Shown in pieces: positions 6,518 to 8,948 of a stretch of 8,948 nt of DNA. Every line of letters begins with the position of its first letter. The stretch's first letter is position 1. Below the pieces are notes generated by a model. The model was not told the origin of the DNA and did not search any database. It was given only the letters and a program-made list of their open reading frames with translations. Both the position numbers and the translations under genes were made by a program. The DNA is from Nocardioides sp. (GTDB lineage: Bacteria; Actinomycetota; Actinomycetes; Propionibacteriales; Nocardioidaceae), in contig JAKDNC010000110.1 in assembly GCA_030452025.1 (NCBI GenBank), positions 1-8,948 of the forward strand. Direction: 5' to 3'.

Positions 6518-7276
6518 TCAACCGAAGGCGGGCTTTTCCTTGGCCAGGAACGCCCGGACGCCTTCCTTGAAGTCGTCGCCGGTGTAGACCTCCCGCAGCA
6601 GAGCGTCGTCCCCGGCCGGCGCCTTCTCGAGTACGTCGGCGCGCGCGACCAGCTGCTGCTTGGTCGCGCTGAGGGTGACCCCGGAGGCCCGGTCGAGTCC
6701 CTCGAGCAGGGTGGCCAGTTCGACGTCGAGGTCGTCGGTGACGCTCATCAGCGCCCCGACGGCGTACGCCCTGTCCGCGGTGACCAGACGAGAGGCCAGC
6801 AGCATCTCGCGGGTGAGCGACTCCCCGAAGACGGATGCGCAGCGATAGACGATCGGCGCTGCGAGGGCGTTGCCGAGGGTGCGCGCGATCGGGTAGCCGA
6901 AGCGGGAGCCGGGCGTGGCGATGCGCAGGTCGCAGTGGGTGGCCACGGCCAGGCCGCCCCCGACGCAGACGCCGTCGATGGCGGCCACGGTCACCTGGGG
7001 AAGGGCGAAGAGCTTCTGCAGGAGCTCCCGGATCCAGTTCTCATAGGCGACCGCGTCCGCCTCGAGGAAGTCGGAGATCTCGTTGCCGGCAGCGAACGCG
7101 CGCCCACCGGCGCCACGCAGGACGACGACCTTGACTGACGCATCTGTCGCGAGCTCGTCACAGAGGTCGCGGATCTGTGCGTACATCGCCTTGGTGAAGG
7201 CGTTGTGTCGTTCCGGGCGGTTGAAGACGACCTCGACGACGCCATCGTGGCGCGAGACCTGCAGTTCGGGAGTCAC
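6518..7276 (-). CDS. crotonase-superfamily protein lacking both hydratase glutamates
   Basis: This 252-residue enoyl-CoA hydratase/isomerase-fold protein begins at a GTG 19 nt after the hsaB stop. I see no good SD, so translation may be coupled to hsaB. The oxyanion-hole segments are intact: FAAGNEISDF (61-70) and GGGLAVATHCD (106-116). The tail FKEGVRAFLAKEKPAF is typical of the family. Against rat mitochondrial hydratase, catalytic Glu144 corresponds to A110 and Glu164 to I130 (RFGYPIARTLG). A standard syn-hydration is therefore unlikely; isomerase, hydrolase, decarboxylase or C-C bond chemistry using another residue is more plausible. E66 in GNEI, where most relatives have Asp, is one polar candidate. 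It ends a - strand block with hsaC-hsaB, so a role in steroid-ring catabolism is inferred. I cannot assign it to a specific EchA number. It is tail-to-tail with the lyase pair, 11 nt apart. Confidence 0.8.
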   Translation of the reverse strand: MTPELQVSRHDGVVEVVFNRPERHNAFTKAMYAQIRDLCDELATDASVKVVVLRGAGGRAFAAGNEISDFLEADAVAYENWIRELLQKLFALPQVTVAAIDGVCVGGGLAVATHCDLRIATPGSRFGYPIARTLGNALAAPIVYRCASVFGESLTREMLLASRLVTADRAYAVGALMSVTDDLDVELATLLEGLDRASGVTLSATKQQLVARADVLEKAPAGDDALLREVYTGDDFKEGVRAFLAKEKPAFG

Positions 7277-7295
7277 GCCGGAATGCTACGGCCGG

Positions 7296-7925
7296 TCACC
7301 GGACCGACCGGTAGGCACCCTTGTAGAAGAGTAACGGATCGAGCTCCGTGTCGGCGAAGTCCATCTCCTGCACACGCCCGATCACCACGTAGTGATCCCC
7401 GGCCTCGTGCACGGCGTGGATGGTGCAGTCGACATGGCCGATGACCCCGTCGAGGAGCGGCGCCCCGGTCTTTGAGGGCGACCAGGCCACGTCGGCGAAC
7501 TTGTCGATGCCGCGGCCGGCCATCACGTTTGAGATCTCCACCTGGTCCTCGGCCAGGAAGCTGACGCAGAAGTGGCCGGCGCGCTGGATCAGCGGCCATG
7601 CCCGCGAGGTCTTCGCCGGGCTGAACATCACCAGGGGCGGGTCGAGGGAGATCGAGGAGAAGGACTGGCAGGTCATCCCGACCGGTTCTCCGTCGGAGAT
7701 GGAGGCGACCACCGTGACACCACTGCAATAGCGACCGAGCACGTCGCGGAACCGACGGGCTGCTGACTGGGCGGCTTCGGTGTCGGCGATGTCGGTGTCC
7801 TCGCCGGGGCGGAGCTCGAAGTTGAAATTCCCCAGGAAGGACTCGATCAGCGTTCGCGGTGGCCAGGATTCGCGCGCGTCGTCGCGCATCCCGGTCGGGA
7901 TCTCTTGCTCGGCCATGCGCACCAT
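7296..7925 (-). CDS. hsaB: HsaB-like flavin reductase, reductase component of 3-HSA 4-monooxygenase
   Basis: This NAD(P)H:flavin oxidoreductase with an FMN-binding split-barrel fold supplies reduced flavin to the oxygenase HsaA, which hydroxylates 3-HSA to the catechol 3,4-DHSA in A/B-ring degradation. Diagnostic stretches are PVGMTCQSFSSISLDPPLVM (81-100), FSPAKTSRAW (101-110), DKFADVAW (141-148), GDHYVVIGRV (176-185) and PLLFYKGAYR (197-206), all close to mycobacterial HsaB. I chose the ATG at 7925 (209 aa) because GAGG lies 5 nt upstream, at the end of hsaC. ATGs at 7955, 7916 and 7889 are also possible, and the frame stays open to 8006 inside hsaC. Even the shortest choice leaves about 45 residues before the conserved FRDVLGRYCSGVTV, where the mycobacterial protein has about ten. 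The mycobacterial C-terminal tail after FYxGxY is absent. hsaC ends 7 nt upstream, so the two are co-transcribed. hsaA is not in the window. Confidence 0.87.
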   Translation of the reverse strand: MVRMAEQEIPTGMRDDARESWPPRTLIESFLGNFNFELRPGEDTDIADTEAAQSAARRFRDVLGRYCSGVTVVASISDGEPVGMTCQSFSSISLDPPLVMFSPAKTSRAWPLIQRAGHFCVSFLAEDQVEISNVMAGRGIDKFADVAWSPSKTGAPLLDGVIGHVDCTIHAVHEAGDHYVVIGRVQEMDFADTELDPLLFYKGAYRSVR

Positions 7926-7932
7926 TGTCGCC

Positions 7933-8832
7933 TCAGCCTCCGCCGCCGAAGTCATGACCCCAGTAGGAGACCGCGGTGGACTCGCGAGCGACCCAGCGGT
8001 CACCATCGACCTGGAGGCCCTCGGTGCCGACCTCGACGTCGAATCCTCCGGGCGAACGGACGTAGAAGGAGACCATCTCGTCGTTCATGTGACGGCCCAA
8101 GGTCGCAGACAGCGGCGCAGCGTGCTTCTTGACCCGCTCCAGCGCACGGCCGACGTCATCCAGTCTGTCGACCTCCAGCATGATGTGGACACACTTGGCC
8201 GGGTTCGGCATCGGCAGGAACGCCAGAGAGTGGTGCCGCGGGTTGACCCCGAGGAACCGCAGCCAGACCTTGGAGCCGGGCTCCTTGCCGACGAACTCGC
8301 CGGGCATGCTCATCGAGTCCCGCAGCTGGAAGCCGAGCACCTCGGTGTAGAAGCGCAGTGCCTCCACGTCATCGGTGACGGGCACGACGATGTGGCCCAT
8401 CCCCTGGTCGCCGGTGACGAACTTCGCCGCGTACGGCGAGACCACCGGCCGCGACTCGTAGGTGATCCCGTGGAACAACTCGAAGACGTTCTCCCAGGGG
8501 TCCTCGAAACGGATCAGCTCCTGGACGCGGCGCTCGGCGAGCTCCTCCGGTGTCCCTTCCACGAACTCGACGCCGGCCTGTTGCAGATGCTCGCGCGCTG
8601 CCTGGAGCGCCCGGTGGTCGGAGACCTCCCATCCGGTGGCGGACAGACAGTCCACCTCGGATGGGAAGACGACAAGCCGGGCCGACACCTCATCGATGCG
8701 GTAGTAGAGGTTGTCCCCGTCCGGGCCACGCCCTGCGGCCAGGCCCAGGACCTTGTCCGCGAACTTGCGCCACGCGTCCAGGTCGGTGGAGGCCACGCGC
8801 ACGTAGCCCATGGACTTGATGTCGATGCTCAT
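7933..8832 (-). CDS. hsaC: HsaC, 3,4-DHSA extradiol dioxygenase
   Basis: This type I (vicinal oxygen chelate) extradiol dioxygenase uses Fe(II) and O2 to open the catecholic A-ring of 3,4-DHSA, giving 4,9-DSHA for hydrolysis by HsaD. It has 299 residues, essentially the length of mycobacterial HsaC. The two-domain layout is clear: an N-terminal non-catalytic module (MGYVRV to about residue 120) and a catalytic module from GMGHIVV. The iron ligands expected by analogy with BphC are all visible: H147, H216 (KCVHIMLE) and E267 (GFDVEVG). Second-shell residues H201 (RHHSLAF), H248 (GRHMND) and Y257 (SFYVRS) are also present, so it looks active. The ATG at 8832 gives MSIDIKSMGYVRV, matching the family start, with GGAG 8 nt upstream. 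The frame continues back to a TTG at 8904 through a repeat, which I reject as coding. hsaB follows 7 nt after its stop. Confidence 0.93.
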   Translation of the reverse strand: MSIDIKSMGYVRVASTDLDAWRKFADKVLGLAAGRGPDGDNLYYRIDEVSARLVVFPSEVDCLSATGWEVSDHRALQAAREHLQQAGVEFVEGTPEELAERRVQELIRFEDPWENVFELFHGITYESRPVVSPYAAKFVTGDQGMGHIVVPVTDDVEALRFYTEVLGFQLRDSMSMPGEFVGKEPGSKVWLRFLGVNPRHHSLAFLPMPNPAKCVHIMLEVDRLDDVGRALERVKKHAAPLSATLGRHMNDEMVSFYVRSPGGFDVEVGTEGLQVDGDRWVARESTAVSYWGHDFGGGG

Positions 8833-8835
8833 TCG

Positions 8836-8844
8836 TCCTGCTCC
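8836..8844 (-). promoter_or_regulatory. hsaC ribosome-binding site at the edge of the tandem repeat
   Basis: Read on the - strand, GGAGCAGGA precedes the hsaC ATG. Its GGAG (8844-8841) has 8-nt spacing and is the terminal tetranucleotide of the near copy of the 54-bp repeat. The repeat boundary therefore falls inside the ribosome-binding region. The element supports the start at 8832. Confidence 0.65.
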
Positions 8845-8948
8845 GTTCAATGGTCCCGTCGGTCGCTCGCTCGTCCCTCGCTCGGCTCGCTCCGCTCCGT
8901 TCAATGGTCCCGTCGGTCGCTCGCTCGTCCCTCGCTCGGCTCGCTCCG
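8841..8948. repeat. perfect two-copy 54-bp tandem repeat upstream of hsaC
   Basis: Two identical 54-bp units lie at 8841-8894 and 8895-8948. Each begins CTCCGTTCAATGGTCCCGTC on the + strand and then becomes a run of CGCTCG-type short repeats. Identity extends one base further at 8840 and is lost at 8839. Further copies may follow, since the window ends exactly at a unit boundary. The region holds no T-rich hairpin and no dyad I can see. The period is a multiple of three, so the hsaC frame stays open through it, but hsaC homologues start after it. Low-complexity units of this kind can be intergenic dispersed repeats, the end of a neighbouring gene, or an assembly edge. Confidence 0.93.

Noticed and set aside
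5562..6521. 319-codon open frame on the - strand across the second CoA-ester lyase
   Set aside because: It is a shadow of a well-supported + strand gene with an SD and conserved motifs; its own product has no family features.
7292..7311. CCGGTC/GACCGG inverted repeat around the hsaB stop as a terminator
   Set aside because: Only 6-bp arms that lie partly in the hsaB coding end, no T-run on either strand, and the next gene begins 19 nt after the hsaB stop.
8833..8904. N-terminal extension of hsaC from a TTG at 8904
   Set aside because: It would translate the tandem repeat, lengthen the protein beyond its family, and ignore the GGAG-ATG pair at 8844-8830.
8841..8948. CRISPR array
   Set aside because: The two 54-bp units are directly adjacent with no spacers, and no cas gene is present.

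Overview
The window comes from a high-GC actinobacterial chromosome, with G/C-ending codons, GTG and TTG starts, and tightly packed genes that overlap by 1-4 nt. The protein content is a steroid (sterol/cholesterol-type) ring-degradation locus like those of Mycobacterium, Rhodococcus and Nocardioides. The genus cannot be fixed from the sequence alone; a Nocardioides-like relative is a guess.

Layout. The left arm (1-4463, + strand) is a translationally coupled block fadD3-fadE31-fadE32-fadE33. It activates the propionate side chain of the C/D-ring remnant (HIP) and carries acyl-CoA dehydrogenase subunits for its beta-oxidation; fadD3 is cut at its 5' end by the window edge. After a 101-bp gap holding an operator-like inverted repeat come two + strand genes of the HpcH/HpaI (CitE-like) CoA-ester lyase superfamily (4565-6506). 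The first closely resembles the Chloroflexus-type malyl-CoA/beta-methylmalyl-CoA/citramalyl-CoA lyase. The second resembles the Mcl2-like CoA-ester lyase / (3S)-malyl-CoA thioesterase group. The right arm is on the - strand and reads hsaC-hsaB-crotonase (8832 down to 6518). HsaC and HsaB are the extradiol dioxygenase and flavin reductase of A/B-ring degradation; the last gene is a crotonase-fold protein lacking both classical hydratase glutamates. A perfect two-copy 54-bp tandem repeat lies directly upstream of hsaC and runs to the window end.

How it fits together. HsaB supplies reduced flavin to the HsaA monooxygenase (not in the window) and HsaC opens the resulting catechol, leaving HIP. 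FadD3 and the FadE31/32/33 subunits then act on HIP-derived CoA esters. Steroid catabolism releases propionyl-CoA, acetyl-CoA, pyruvate and succinyl-CoA. The two CoA-ester lyase genes could condense or cleave such units (with glyoxylate or pyruvate), but that link is inferred. From memory of M. tuberculosis, fadD3-fadE31-32-33 and hsaC-hsaB also converge there, with aspB and nat in the gap. Here the gap holds the lyase pair and the crotonase, and this is the most notable feature of the window.
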